Counted from the first letter of the stretch, positions 29,022 to 38,325 are shown. The stretch is 64,000 nt of DNA from Leeuwenhoekiella sp. (GCA_002708845.1 PAPI01000022.1:408626-472625); one strand, 5' to 3'. Notes: generated by a model not told the origin, from the sequence alone. A program made the numbers and translations.

Positions 29022-29444
29022 TTAATTAGTGTAGAGTTCAGGGCTAATTTCAATACTTACCGCAGGGAGGCCATCATAACCGTAATAATTGTAGGTGAAA
29101 ATCACTTGCTTCTTTTTTAAGGAATTCATCTCAGCGCTAGATTTAACCCGCTCGACGAGCATAGGTTTTACATATTTTTCTACGGTGTCTTTATTGACTT
29201 CGGTAGACTTATAAATCAGCGTGTAATAGTAATCAAAATTGCGATCGCCGGTAACTGCAGCACTATCTAAAGTGGTTTCTTCATCCAGCTGCATAGGTGT
29301 TTTTGCATTAAGCTGGTCAGCGGCTTCCTGGAGCTCTTCTTGAAGGTTTTTATTGAATACAAAGTGTTGTACAAGGTAATAACTTAGCGATCCTACAATT
29401 ATCGAAGTAAGGATCCCTACAGCCAGATTTTTTTTGTTTGCCAT
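29022..29444 (-). CDS. hypothetical membrane-anchored protein
   Basis: 140 residues with one N-terminal transmembrane segment (about 7-28), then a charged helical linker (NLQEELQEAADQLNAKTPMQ) and a small periplasmic domain with DYYYTLIYKSTEVN. I do not recognise the family. It lies 8 bases upstream of the histidine kinase start, so the two are probably co-transcribed; a sensory partner role for the soluble kinase is possible but unsupported beyond position. Confidence 0.7.
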   Translation of the reverse strand: MANKKNLAVGILTSIIVGSLSYYLVQHFVFNKNLQEELQEAADQLNAKTPMQLDEETTLDSAAVTGDRNFDYYYTLIYKSTEVNKDTVEKYVKPMLVERVKSSAEMNSLKKKQVIFTYNYYGYDGLPAVSIEISPELYTN

Positions 29445-29544
29445 TTAGAATTGGTTTGGCACTTATTAGTTCAGCTCTTAGGGGAAGGCTTAGATGTAGG
29501 GGTAAGTTTTTGATTCTTATCAGTTTGCAATATACAAATAACTG

Positions 29545-31173
29545 TTAAACCTGTATCACCCCCAAATTAAACTTTTTTTCAATAGAGGCGTGGTTGGCGG
29601 CCTCAATGCCTCCCGAAATCCATTTGCGGGTTTCCAACGGATCAATTATAGCATCGGTCCAAAGGCGGGAAGCCGCGTAGTAAGGCGAAACCTGCTCGTC
29701 GTAGCGGGCTTTGATTTTATCATAGAGTTCTTTTTCTACCTCAGGTGTTATTTCTTTTCCTTGCTTTTTAAGCGAAGCTGTTTCGATCTGTAGCAATACT
29801 TTAGCGGCGCTGTTACCACTCATCACTGCTAGTTCTGCCGATGGCCAGGCAACGATAAGCCTTGGATCATAGGCTTTACCGCACATGGCGTAATTACCGG
29901 CGCCGTACGAGTTACCAATTACCACCGTAAATTTGGGAACAACACTATTACTAACCGCATTTACCATTTTTGCGCCGTCTTTTATGATGCCGCCGTGTTC
30001 GCTTTTACTGCCTACCATAAAACCGGTAACATCCTGTAAAAATACCAACGGAATCTTTTTCTGATTGCAATTGGCAATAAAGCGCGTCGCCTTGTCTGCA
30101 CTGTCGCTGTAGATCACCCCACCAAACTGCATCTCACCTTTTTTGGTTTTTACAATCTTGCGCTGGTTGGCTACAATACCTACAGCCCAGCCATCAATGC
30201 GGGCATAGGCGGTTATGATGGTTTGGCCGTAACCAGCTTTATATTCTTCGTATTCTGATTCATCAACCAGTCGTTTTATAATCTCGGTCATATCATACTG
30301 GTCGCTACGCTTCGCCGGGAGCAAACCATAAATATCCTGTGGATCTTCTTTAGGCTTTAAAGCTTTTTCACGATTAAAACCGGCTTTATCAAAATCCCCA
30401 ATTTTACCCATGATATTTTTAATCCTGGTCAGCGCGTCTTTATCGTCTTCAGCTTTATAATCGGTCACTCCACTAATTTCGCAATGTGTTGTAGCACCAC
30501 CCAGCGTTTCGTTATCAATGCTTTCGCCTATTGCGGCTTTGACCAAATAACTTCCGGCAAGAAAAATGCTTCCGGTTTTATCTACAATCATCGCCTCATC
30601 ACTCATAATGGGCAGATAAGCCCCGCCGGCCACACAACTCCCCATCACCGCGCTAATCTGGGTGATTCCCATACTGCTCATCACGGCATTGTTTCTAAAA
30701 ATGCGGCCAAAGTGTTCCTTGTCCGGGAAAATCTCATCCTGCATTGGCAGATAAACGCCTGCACTGTCAACCAAATAAATAATGGGCAGACGGTTTTCAA
30801 TGCTTATTTCCTGAGCGCGCAGGTTCTTTTTTGCAGTAATCGGAAACCAGGCTCCGGCCTTAACCGTGGCATCATTTGCCACGACAATACATTGTTTACC
30901 GCTCACATGACCTATTTTGACCACTACGCCTGCACTGGGACAACCCCCGTGTTCTTCATACATACCCTCACCGGCAAAAGCACCGATCTCCAGAGCTTCT
31001 TCAGGATCATCCAGCAAAAAATCAATACGTTCACGTGCGGTAAGTTTACCATTAGCGTGCTGTTTAGTAATACGCTTCTCGCCTCCTCCCAGTTTTACCT
31101 GAGCAAACCGTCTTTTAAGGTCTGAAACCAACAATTTGTTGTGGTCTTCATTTTTATTGAATTTGATGTCCAT
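29545..31173 (-). CDS. acyl-CoA carboxylase beta (carboxyltransferase) subunit
   Basis: 542 residues, covering both carboxyltransferase halves. The N-terminal half has ARERIDFLLD and IYLVDSAGVYLPMQDEIFPD; the C-terminal half has VTGFMVGSKSEHGGIIKDGA (biotin carboxyl site) and GNSYGAGNYAMCGKAYDP. The closest pattern is methylcrotonyl-CoA carboxylase beta (leucine degradation), with propionyl-CoA carboxylase as the alternative. The alpha (biotin) subunit is not adjacent. A palindrome-rich element lies directly upstream, 12-112 bases from the start codon. Confidence 0.9.
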   Translation of the reverse strand: MDIKFNKNEDHNKLLVSDLKRRFAQVKLGGGEKRITKQHANGKLTARERIDFLLDDPEEALEIGAFAGEGMYEEHGGCPSAGVVVKIGHVSGKQCIVVANDATVKAGAWFPITAKKNLRAQEISIENRLPIIYLVDSAGVYLPMQDEIFPDKEHFGRIFRNNAVMSSMGITQISAVMGSCVAGGAYLPIMSDEAMIVDKTGSIFLAGSYLVKAAIGESIDNETLGGATTHCEISGVTDYKAEDDKDALTRIKNIMGKIGDFDKAGFNREKALKPKEDPQDIYGLLPAKRSDQYDMTEIIKRLVDESEYEEYKAGYGQTIITAYARIDGWAVGIVANQRKIVKTKKGEMQFGGVIYSDSADKATRFIANCNQKKIPLVFLQDVTGFMVGSKSEHGGIIKDGAKMVNAVSNSVVPKFTVVIGNSYGAGNYAMCGKAYDPRLIVAWPSAELAVMSGNSAAKVLLQIETASLKKQGKEITPEVEKELYDKIKARYDEQVSPYYAASRLWTDAIIDPLETRKWISGGIEAANHASIEKKFNLGVIQV

Positions 31174-31184
31174 ACGTGTGTTTT

Positions 31185-31285
31185 GGGCGTTACCCGCACA
31201 TGAAGTGCGGGTCGGGCTCGCAGCACTACGCGCCTAAGGGCGGGTAATTTGCTTTGATCCCTAACGCGGGATTATAGGATTGGCG
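31185..31285. repeat. REP-like palindromic element, copy A
   Basis: Contains an 8-bp inverted repeat ACCCGCAC / GTGCGGGT (31192-31199 and 31205-31212) and a second small hairpin CGCC-TAAG-GGCG (31231-31242), then a GC-rich stretch ending CCCTAACGCGGG. The local G+C content is well above that of the surrounding AT-rich gap. The core (31185-31217) aligns with the reverse complement of copy B at 31544-31581. Confidence 0.5.
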
Positions 31286-31543
31286 AAAATACGAAAACGT
31301 TACCGTTATAACGAGTGCTATTTTGGTTAAGAAGACTTTAAAATTGACGCATTACTGTGGGCTTTAAGTTGCTTTTACTTAAATTACTCAAATAAATATT
31401 TAAATAACATGTAATTATATAAGCTTTAAAAACAGCAGCTTTTTTTGTGCGTAAGGGATAGTAGCGGCATCCTTTTTTAAGAGGCAGTTTGCGTTTCTTT
31501 AAAGTTTGTTATATTGAGCCTTTTAAAAAAAATACAGCGTATA
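31286..31543. other. AT-rich intergenic spacer between two palindromic elements
   Basis: About 260 bases with no supported gene or RNA. The promoter for the 31598 gene should lie here or in copy B, but no convincing -7 box is seen. Confidence 0.5.
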
Positions 31544-31581
31544 GCCCGGTTACCCGCGCTTAACGCAGGGTAATACGCCCC
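31544..31581. repeat. REP-like palindromic element, copy B (inverted relative to A)
   Basis: Inverted repeat TTACCCGCG / CGCAGGGTAA (31550-31558 and 31564-31573, one-base bulge) with a CTTAA loop, bounded by GCCC and GCCCC. Read on the minus strand, GGGCGT, TACCC, GCGGGT and GGGC recur in the same order as in copy A. Confidence 0.5.
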
Positions 31582-31597
31582 TAAATTATTATAGATA

Positions 31598-31777
31598 ATG
31601 ATGAATAAAAATACGGTATTAGGCTGGGCCACTTTTATTATGATTGTGGTTGGGCTTGGGCTTATCGCTTTAGGAGCATTTAGGTACAACGAGGTCGCCG
31701 GTTGGGGTTTTGCCTCGGTAGGATTGGGTTTTTTCGCAATTGCCTGGGTGTTTAATGCTTTAAAAGGAAGAGTTTAA
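31598..31777 (+). CDS. CAL67264 family small membrane protein
   Basis: 59 residues with two hydrophobic segments (about 8-26 and 33-52). The pattern NTVLGWATFIMIVVGLGLIA, then GAFRYNEVAGWGF and AIAWVFNALKGRV, matches the flavobacterial CAL67264 family of small membrane proteins. The function is unknown. ATG codons at 31598 and 31601 are both usable. Its stop TAA overlaps the ATG of the DinB gene (TAATG), so the two are translationally coupled. Confidence 0.85.
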   Translation: MMNKNTVLGWATFIMIVVGLGLIALGAFRYNEVAGWGFASVGLGFFAIAWVFNALKGRV

Positions 31778-32247
31778 TGCAGGCTGAACTTATAAAGGCT
31801 CAATTGCTAAAACACCTTAAAGGAGGTGAAGCTTTTATGCCGGTAGAAGATTTGCTTGAAAAAGTAAAATACAAACGTATAGGCGAGCGACCTGTAGGTT
31901 TGCCTTATTCTTTTTACGAGGTTTTTTACCATATGTTTTATGCCCAGCGCGACCTGCTTGATTTTTGCACTGCAGATAGTTATAAGGCTCCTTCCTGGCC
32001 AAAAGATTACTGGCCATCCGAAAAAACGGCTGAGACTAAAGAAGATTGGCAGGCTCTAAAGCAGAACTTTTTCAGAGACCGTGAAGTGCTTATTTCTTTT
32101 GTAGAAAACCCGGAAACCGATTTGCTCAGAATTGCCAAACATGGCGAAAACCAACAGGTTTTACGCGAATTGATGTTAGCTATTGAACACAATGCCTACC
32201 ACCTGGGACAACTTGTTATTATCGCCCGCTTGCTGGGCTTACATTAA
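31777..32247 (+). CDS. DinB family protein
   Basis: 156 residues, a four-helix-bundle DinB/YfiT-like protein. Likely metal-site residues are in SFYEVFYHMFYAQRD and the C-terminal AIEHNAYHLGQL. Members of this fold include thiol transferases and uncharacterised damage-related proteins; no reaction can be assigned here. It overlaps the CAL67264-type gene by one base and ends at a strong terminator. Confidence 0.85.
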   Translation: MQAELIKAQLLKHLKGGEAFMPVEDLLEKVKYKRIGERPVGLPYSFYEVFYHMFYAQRDLLDFCTADSYKAPSWPKDYWPSEKTAETKEDWQALKQNFFRDREVLISFVENPETDLLRIAKHGENQQVLRELMLAIEHNAYHLGQLVIIARLLGLH

Positions 32248-32267
32248 TTTTAAAAAATACTACCTAT

Positions 32268-32303
32268 AAAAAAATCCTTTGAATGAACTTCAAAGGATTT
32301 TTT
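32268..32303. terminator. bidirectional terminator after the DinB gene
   Basis: 13-bp stem AAAATCCTTTGAA / TTCAAAGGATTTT (32271-32283 and 32289-32301) with a TGAAC loop, A-rich on one side and T-rich on the other. It serves the convergent DinB and molybdoprotein genes. Confidence 0.9.
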
Positions 32304-32323
32304 AGGTTTTGTTTTATGTAAAG

Positions 32324-34495
32324 CTAAGCGGTTACTGGAGTGGTAACTACTTTTTGTGGGGTGATGGGAAGATCGCGCACGCGTTTACCTGTGGCATTAA
32401 AGACCGCGTTGGCAATAGCTGCAGCAATACTGGTGATCCCGAGTTCGCCAATGCCTTTGACTCCCATTGGGTTTGCGATATAATCTTCTTCGGGTACAAA
32501 AACCACATCGATCTTTCCTAAATCCAGATTTACAGGTACGTGATAATCTGCAAACGAGCGCGTAATAAAGTTTCCGTAGTTGGGTTCGACTTCGGTATGC
32601 TCAGTAAGCGCCTGGCCTAAACCCCATGTGATCCCACCTATGATTTGCCCATAGGCTGTTTTAGGGTTGAGGATCTTTCCTGCCGAGGCTACATTTACAA
32701 AATGCTCCAGACGAACCATACCCGTGTCTTTATCAACCCAAACTTCACAGAAGTTGGCTCCAAAAGAGTATACTGAGTAATCGTCAAATTCTTCGGTAGG
32801 GGCAGCGGTACCTTTGGCGTTATGCTCGGTAAGATCTGCCTGTTGCATCAGTTCAACAATAGACAAATTTTCATCGGTGCTGGCTAGTGTTTTAAGGTTG
32901 TTGATTGCGTTAATGCAAGCCTCCCGCGCACCGTTAGCAAAAGATGCAGCTCCCCAGGAACCACCAGAACCCGGACTCACCGGAAATTTGGAATCTCCCA
33001 GTTCTACCTGAACATCTTCAATATCCAGATTCAAGGTTTCTGCGACGGTTTGTCCCAGAATAGTATAAGTTCCGGTACCAATATCTGTAGCATCAGTTTT
33101 CAAAACAGCCGTGACCGTCTCGCCATCGCGTTTTAAGGTAACTTCTGCCGAACTCTTTAAATATGGTGCAGCTCGCGAAGAGGCACTCATTCCGTAACCT
33201 ACCATCCAATTCTCTTTTTGAGTGTGCCCGGGTTTTGGATTCCATTTGTTTTTCCAGTCAAATTTCTTGGCGCCTATGCGTATGCATTCTACCAGCTGAC
33301 GGGAAGAAAAAGGCTTATCGTTACTGGGGTCTTTTTGTGTATCGTTTTGAATGCGCAATTCCGCAGGGTCCATCCTGAGTTCGTGCGCCAGTTCGTCCAT
33401 TGCCGACTCGAGGGCAAAACTTCCAGGTGCTTCTCCCGGTGCGCGCATCCATCGGGGAGAGGGCAGATTTAATTTCATCAATCGGTGTGTTACCAGCGAA
33501 TTAGGTGTTTTATAAAGCATACGAGTCATCAAACCACAGGTTTCTTGAAACTCTTCAGTAAAAGAAGTATGTGAAGTGGTGTCATGACCTACTGCAATAA
33601 GATTTCCATCTTTATCTGCGCCCAGACGCATACGCTGCTGGTTGTGTTGTCTAAAACCAATGGCCGTAAACATTTCGTGACGGGTAACTGTAAATTGAAC
33701 CGGTCGGTCCACCATTTTTGCAGCCATAATTCCCAGAGTGGCGTGCTCGCGTAATTGTAATTTTGAGCCAAATCCACCTCCTACATACGGCGTTATGACG
33801 CGTACATTCTCCTTAGGCATCTGAAAGGTTTCAGCAATGGTGATCACGGCATTTTCAACCATCTGGGTTGAGGCATATGCGGTTACTTTATCGCCCTCCC
33901 AAACCGCAATAATATTGTGCAGTTCCATAGGGTGATGGTGCTCTATAGGGGTGTTGTAAGTCACATCGATTTTGGCGGCGGCCTCTTGAAGCCCAGCCTC
34001 CAGATCGCCCCAGCTGGTATCTGCCGGTTGTCCGTTTGCTTTATCCGGTTTGTAAACAGAATCCAGATTTTCTTCAAAGTTGATTTTGTGTTTGTTTTCG
34101 GCATACGTCACTTTGATGAGGTTTGCCGCATAGCGTGCCTGTTCAAAAGTTTCGGCAACGACGACACCAATATATTCCCCATAAAAATGAACTTCCGGAG
34201 TTTGTAGACTGGGCGAAATACCTTTGGTGCTGGGAGACTCAACCCTGCCGTTGTAACCTTTGAGTTCCAGTGCATTTTGATAGGTGATAATTTTTAATAC
34301 CCCTTCCTGTTTTTCGGCTTCAGAAGTATCAATCGCAGTAATCGTTCCTGAGGCAATGGTGCTTTGAATTCCCTGAGCAAAAGCCAGATTTTCAAAAGCG
34401 AATTCTGATGAATATTTGGCTTTGCCCATCACTTTGAGCTTACCTTCTAGTCTGCTTAAAGGATTCCCGATGCCACTTGTTGTTTTCGTTTTCAT
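32324..34495 (-). CDS. molybdopterin-binding subunit of a periplasmic aldehyde oxidoreductase (PaoC-like)
   Basis: 723 residues from the ATG at 34495; the open frame runs to a GTG at 34525. It is the large subunit of the xanthine dehydrogenase family. Recognisable parts are GNPLSRLEGKLKVMGKAKYS at the N-terminus, TPYVGGGFGSKLQLREHATL, RAPGEAPGSFALESAMDELA, the GSGGSWGAASFANGAR cofactor loop, and the catalytic Glu E684 in GVKGIGELG. It should oxidise an aldehyde or heterocycle to the acid. The three-subunit order Fe-S, FAD, Mo matches PaoABC of E. coli, so export as a complex through the Tat signal of the small subunit is expected. Confidence 0.92.
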   Translation of the reverse strand: MKTKTTSGIGNPLSRLEGKLKVMGKAKYSSEFAFENLAFAQGIQSTIASGTITAIDTSEAEKQEGVLKIITYQNALELKGYNGRVESPSTKGISPSLQTPEVHFYGEYIGVVVAETFEQARYAANLIKVTYAENKHKINFEENLDSVYKPDKANGQPADTSWGDLEAGLQEAAAKIDVTYNTPIEHHHPMELHNIIAVWEGDKVTAYASTQMVENAVITIAETFQMPKENVRVITPYVGGGFGSKLQLREHATLGIMAAKMVDRPVQFTVTRHEMFTAIGFRQHNQQRMRLGADKDGNLIAVGHDTTSHTSFTEEFQETCGLMTRMLYKTPNSLVTHRLMKLNLPSPRWMRAPGEAPGSFALESAMDELAHELRMDPAELRIQNDTQKDPSNDKPFSSRQLVECIRIGAKKFDWKNKWNPKPGHTQKENWMVGYGMSASSRAAPYLKSSAEVTLKRDGETVTAVLKTDATDIGTGTYTILGQTVAETLNLDIEDVQVELGDSKFPVSPGSGGSWGAASFANGAREACINAINNLKTLASTDENLSIVELMQQADLTEHNAKGTAAPTEEFDDYSVYSFGANFCEVWVDKDTGMVRLEHFVNVASAGKILNPKTAYGQIIGGITWGLGQALTEHTEVEPNYGNFITRSFADYHVPVNLDLGKIDVVFVPEEDYIANPMGVKGIGELGITSIAAAIANAVFNATGKRVRDLPITPQKVVTTPVTA

Positions 34496-34505
34496 AACTA
34501 TACGT

Positions 34506-35495
34506 TTAACTACGTGCGGCTGCACGTACCAGTGCCTGCACCAATGTTTTTTTACCTAATTCTATTTTATACGCGTTTTTTGAAAGGGGCTGTGCATCTT
34601 CAAAAGCAAGGTCTGCTGCCGCTTCAAAATTCTCGAGTGTCGCTTCTTTTCCGGCTAAAAATTTCTCAACCTTTTCGAGTTTCCAAGGTTTGTGCGCTAC
34701 TTTGCCAATTGCCAAACCGGCTTTGGTAATGGTGTTTCCGCTTAGTTTCAAACCCACTGCCGCAGATACCAGTGCAAATGCATAACTGCTACGCTCGCGT
34801 ACTTTGTAATAGTAGTAATGATCTGGAAATTGGGATTCTGGTAATTCGATACCTGTGATGAGTTCGCCGATTTCAAGCGTAGTATCTTTTTCAGGTTGGT
34901 CGCCCGGCAGTCGGTGAAATTCCGAAAATGGAATTACGCGCGAGCTGCCATCTTCTTTCTCTACGTGAACTTTGGCATTTAAAGCCGCCAGAGCAACACA
35001 CATATCTGAAGGATGCGTAGCAACACAGGATTCGCTCCACCCAAAAATGGCGCTCTTTCCGTTAGCACCGTTTAAAGCGCCGCATCCCGAACCCGGCTCG
35101 CGCTTGTTGCACGGCATAGATGTTTCAAAATAGTAGGGGCAACGGGTGCGCTGCAGAATGTTACCGCCATTGGTAGCCATATTGCGAATCTGTTCGGTAG
35201 CTGCGGAAAGCATTGCCATAGTAAGCAAGGGATAATTTTTGCGAACATCAGTGTGATTTGCCGTGTCGGTATTATTCAGCGTGGCACCCAGCATCAAACC
35301 GCCGTTAGCTGTTTTTGAAATTTCTTTAAATGGAAGATCTGCGACTTCAACTAAATGGTCTGGTCGCTCTACATCTTCCTTCATCAGGTCAATAAGATTG
35401 GTGCCGCCACCCAGATAGTGGGTTTTTTGGTCTTTTGTATGTTTTTGGAGGGCTTCAGCAGCGTTTGACGGACTGTGAAATTGAAAAGGTCTCAT
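34506..35495 (-). CDS. FAD-binding subunit of aldehyde oxidoreductase (PaoB-like)
   Basis: 329 residues. The FAD pyrophosphate loop is YLGGGTNLIDLMKE (27-40) and a second flavin motif is QIRNMATNGGNILQRTRCPY. Cysteines C119, C129, C138 and C157, in the segment from RCPYYF to SESC, match the extra [4Fe-4S] site known from PaoB, absent from ordinary xanthine dehydrogenases. It passes electrons between the [2Fe-2S] subunit and FAD. It lies 15 bases after the Fe-S gene and 10 bases before the Mo-subunit gene. Confidence 0.92.
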   Translation of the reverse strand: MRPFQFHSPSNAAEALQKHTKDQKTHYLGGGTNLIDLMKEDVERPDHLVEVADLPFKEISKTANGGLMLGATLNNTDTANHTDVRKNYPLLTMAMLSAATEQIRNMATNGGNILQRTRCPYYFETSMPCNKREPGSGCGALNGANGKSAIFGWSESCVATHPSDMCVALAALNAKVHVEKEDGSSRVIPFSEFHRLPGDQPEKDTTLEIGELITGIELPESQFPDHYYYYKVRERSSYAFALVSAAVGLKLSGNTITKAGLAIGKVAHKPWKLEKVEKFLAGKEATLENFEAAADLAFEDAQPLSKNAYKIELGKKTLVQALVRAAARS

Positions 35496-35510
35496 AATTT
35501 GATTTTTTGA

Positions 35511-36302
35511 TTATTCAGCAGGCCTGCTGGCTTCTAGTTGTTCTTCGGTAGCAAATTCCCAACGCGGCATTTCGGCTTTGCCCGAATGTACTTCCTGAAT
35601 GGCCTGCACAATATTGTTATAGGCACCACAACGACAGATGTTGCCGCTCATACGTTCACGGATTTCTTCATCTGAGAGTTGGGTTACTTCGTCTTTTACA
35701 TTTTTGGTTACATAACTCACCTCGCCGCGCTTGGCTTCATCCAGTAAGGAAACTGCCGAGCAAATTTGACCAGGTGTACAATAACCGCATTGAAAACCAT
35801 CGTGTTTAAGAAACGCGGCCTGCACGGGATGTAGGTCTGTTCCCTGAGTAAGCCCTTCAACAGTTGTAACCTCTTTGTCTTTGCAGGTTGCCGAAAGCGT
35901 AAGGCACGATAACTTGCGTTTGCCGTCAATGAGAACCGTACATGCACCACATTGGCCGTGATCACAACCTTTTTTGGAGCCTGTAAGATTTAAGCGTTCG
36001 CGCAAAGCGTCTAATAAAGTCATACGAGAATCCACCTGCAACGGATAGGTTTTGCCATTGATTTTTAAATTTACTTCAAGGGCGTTGAGTAAACTTTCAG
36101 GATCCAGATCAGGAGCTTTAGATGCCTGCGCAAACATGTCTGAAGTAAAATAGGGTACGGCCATAAGGCTGATTCCTGCTGCAGACATTTGGTTTAGAAA
36201 GGTGCGCCGGGACTGGCCAAAAATGCCCAGATCGTCAAGCAGTTGTTCTTCGTCTTTACCGAGTTTACGATCTGAAGAAGCGGATTGGTTAGATGGTTTC
36301 AT
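35511..36302 (-). CDS. Tat-exported [2Fe-2S] subunit of aldehyde oxidoreductase (PaoA-like)
   Basis: 263 residues. A twin-arginine signal SRRTFLNQMSAAGISLMAVP occurs at about 31-50 after an unusually long, charged N-region. The plant-type cluster uses C113, C118, C121 and C133 (GCDHGQCGACTVLI); the second cluster uses C172, C175, C223 and C225 (GYCTPGQ and NICRCGAY). It is the first gene of the three-gene operon and probably carries the whole complex through Tat. Molybdenum-cofactor maturation genes are not in the window. Confidence 0.93.
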   Translation of the reverse strand: MKPSNQSASSDRKLGKDEEQLLDDLGIFGQSRRTFLNQMSAAGISLMAVPYFTSDMFAQASKAPDLDPESLLNALEVNLKINGKTYPLQVDSRMTLLDALRERLNLTGSKKGCDHGQCGACTVLIDGKRKLSCLTLSATCKDKEVTTVEGLTQGTDLHPVQAAFLKHDGFQCGYCTPGQICSAVSLLDEAKRGEVSYVTKNVKDEVTQLSDEEIRERMSGNICRCGAYNNIVQAIQEVHSGKAEMPRWEFATEEQLEASRPAE

Positions 36303-36580
36303 AGCTTTTGTAAGATTTATATAAAAGCAATTCAGCTACTGATGAATCGCGTTCGGTTTTTTAGAAATTATCAAATAATTTCTCCTTTATTTGGAAAATA
36401 ATTAGAAAATTAATTGCAATCATTGGGTTTCTTTAAAGATCAACTAAATACAAGCGTGTTTCAAGTATCTGGTTGTTATAATTATATTAAAGTTGGGCAA
36501 TTAAGCGGGCTGTTAATTTTGATGAGACTTTACGCTGAAGGATTCTGGTTGCAGTCATTTTCAATACCACAATATTATAA
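36303..36580. other. intergenic region between divergent aldehyde oxidoreductase and ettA genes
   Basis: About 280 AT-rich bases between two divergent operons; it should hold the promoter of the paoA-like gene. I find no clear -7 box for the minus strand. A short open frame from 36414 overlapping ettA has no family resemblance and is not called. Confidence 0.5.
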
Positions 36581-36589
36581 TACCTTTAC
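36581..36589 (+). promoter_or_regulatory. candidate -7 box for ettA
   Basis: TACCTTTAC resembles TAnnTTTGC with A in place of the G, 44 bases upstream of the ettA ATG. Confidence 0.4.
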
Positions 36590-36633
36590 AGCCTGTTTTT
36601 TGAAGCAGAAGCATAACATTATAACTACATATT

Positions 36634-38325
36634 ATGGCAGACGATAAAAAGATTATTTTTTCAATGACGGGAGTCAGCAAGACGTATCCCGGGGCGAATA
36701 CGCCGGTGTTGAAAAATATTTACCTGAGTTTTTTCTACGGGGCAAAAATTGGTATTCTGGGTCTTAATGGTTCGGGTAAGTCTACTTTGCTTAAGATTAT
36801 CGCCGGGGTTGAAAAGAACTATCAGGGAGACGTGACTTCAGATAAAGAGTTTTCAGTAGGGTATCTGGAGCAGGAGCCTCAGCTTGATGATGACAAAACG
36901 GTATTAGAAGTAGTTCGGGAAGGAGCAGCAGAGACTGTGGCTATTCTTGACGAGTACAACAGCATCAACGATCAGTTTGGTCTTGAAGAGGTGTACAGCG
37001 ATCCTGATAAAATGGAAAAACTGATGAACCGTCAGGCCGTATTGCAGGATGAGATTGATGCACGTAATGCCTGGGAACTTGATAACAAACTGGAGGTTGC
37101 GATGGATGCACTGCGTACGCCGCCGGCAGATCAAAAAATCGGAGTACTTTCCGGTGGGGAGCGTCGTCGTGTTGCTTTATGCCGTTTACTTTTACAGGAG
37201 CCAGATGTATTACTGCTTGATGAACCTACCAACCACCTGGATGCCGAGAGTGTACACTGGCTAGAGCATCATTTGGCACAATATAAGGGAACCGTAATCG
37301 CAGTAACGCACGACCGGTATTTCCTGGATAATGTTGCGGGATGGATTTTAGAATTAGACCGTGGAGAAGGAATCCCCTGGAAAGGGAACTACTCTTCCTG
37401 GTTGGACCAAAAGTCTAAGCGTATGGCTCAGGAGCAAAAGCAAGCCAGCAAGCGTCAAAAGACTTTAGAACGGGAGCTTGAATGGGTGCATATGGCACCT
37501 AAAGGACGTCAGGCGAAGCAAAAAGCACGTTTGAACAACTACGACAAACTGATGTCGCAAGACCAGAAGCAAACCGACGAAAAGCTGGAAATCTACATTC
37601 CAAATGGGCCACGTTTGGGAACTAATGTGATTGACGCAATTGGAGTAAGTAAGGCGTTTGGAGATAAGTTATTGTATGAAGATTTAAACTTTGTATTGCC
37701 TCAAGCGGGGATTGTGGGCGTTATTGGTCCTAACGGCGCGGGTAAAACCACGATTTTCAAAATGATTATGGGCGAAATAGAGCCTGATAAAGGTGAATTT
37801 ACCGTAGGAGACACGGCCAAAATTGCTTACGTAGACCAATCACACAGTAATATTGATCCCGAGAAAACCATCTGGGAAAACTTCAGCGATAAGCAGGAGC
37901 TTATTATGATGGGCGGTCGTCAGGTAAACAGCCGTGCGTATCTGAGCCGCTTTAACTTTAGCGGAAGCGAGCAAAATAAAAAAGTAAGTATGCTATCGGG
38001 TGGGGAGCGTAACCGTCTGCACCTGGCCATGACACTTAAAGAAGAGGGTAACGTGTTACTGCTTGATGAGCCTACAAACGACCTGGATGTTAATACACTT
38101 CGGGCACTTGAAGAAGGTTTGGAAAACTTTGCGGGTTGTGCCGTGGTAATTTCACACGACCGGTGGTTCTTGGATCGTATTTGTACGCATATTCTTGCGT
38201 TTGAAGGCGATAGTCAGGTCTATTTCTTTGAAGGTGGATTCTCGGATTATGAAGAAAACAAGAAAAAGCGCTTAGGTGGTGATTTAATGCCGAAACGTAT
38301 CAAATACAAGAAATTGGTACGCTAG
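36634..38325 (+). CDS. ettA: energy-dependent translational throttle protein EttA (ABC-F ATPase)
   Basis: 563 residues with two ABC ATPase domains and no membrane segment. Domain 1 has Walker A GLNGSGKS (43-50), signature LSGGERRRVALC and Walker B LLLDEPTNHLD. Domain 2 has GPNGAGKT, MLSGGERNRLHLA and LLLDEPTNDLD. The linker contains PKGRQAKQKARLNNYDKL, the EttA-type P-site tRNA-interaction motif. EttA binds the ribosomal E site and gates the first peptide bond according to energy state. A terminator follows. Confidence 0.95.
   Translation: MADDKKIIFSMTGVSKTYPGANTPVLKNIYLSFFYGAKIGILGLNGSGKSTLLKIIAGVEKNYQGDVTSDKEFSVGYLEQEPQLDDDKTVLEVVREGAAETVAILDEYNSINDQFGLEEVYSDPDKMEKLMNRQAVLQDEIDARNAWELDNKLEVAMDALRTPPADQKIGVLSGGERRRVALCRLLLQEPDVLLLDEPTNHLDAESVHWLEHHLAQYKGTVIAVTHDRYFLDNVAGWILELDRGEGIPWKGNYSSWLDQKSKRMAQEQKQASKRQKTLERELEWVHMAPKGRQAKQKARLNNYDKLMSQDQKQTDEKLEIYIPNGPRLGTNVIDAIGVSKAFGDKLLYEDLNFVLPQAGIVGVIGPNGAGKTTIFKMIMGEIEPDKGEFTVGDTAKIAYVDQSHSNIDPEKTIWENFSDKQELIMMGGRQVNSRAYLSRFNFSGSEQNKKVSMLSGGERNRLHLAMTLKEEGNVLLLDEPTNDLDVNTLRALEEGLENFAGCAVVISHDRWFLDRICTHILAFEGDSQVYFFEGGFSDYEENKKKRLGGDLMPKRIKYKKLVR

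Noticed and set aside
30484-31125. 213-codon plus-strand frame
   Set aside because: It is antisense to the carboxylase gene, whose frame is clearly the real one.
36414-36647. 77-codon frame upstream of ettA
   Set aside because: It starts at TTG, overlaps ettA, and its sequence shows no family resemblance.
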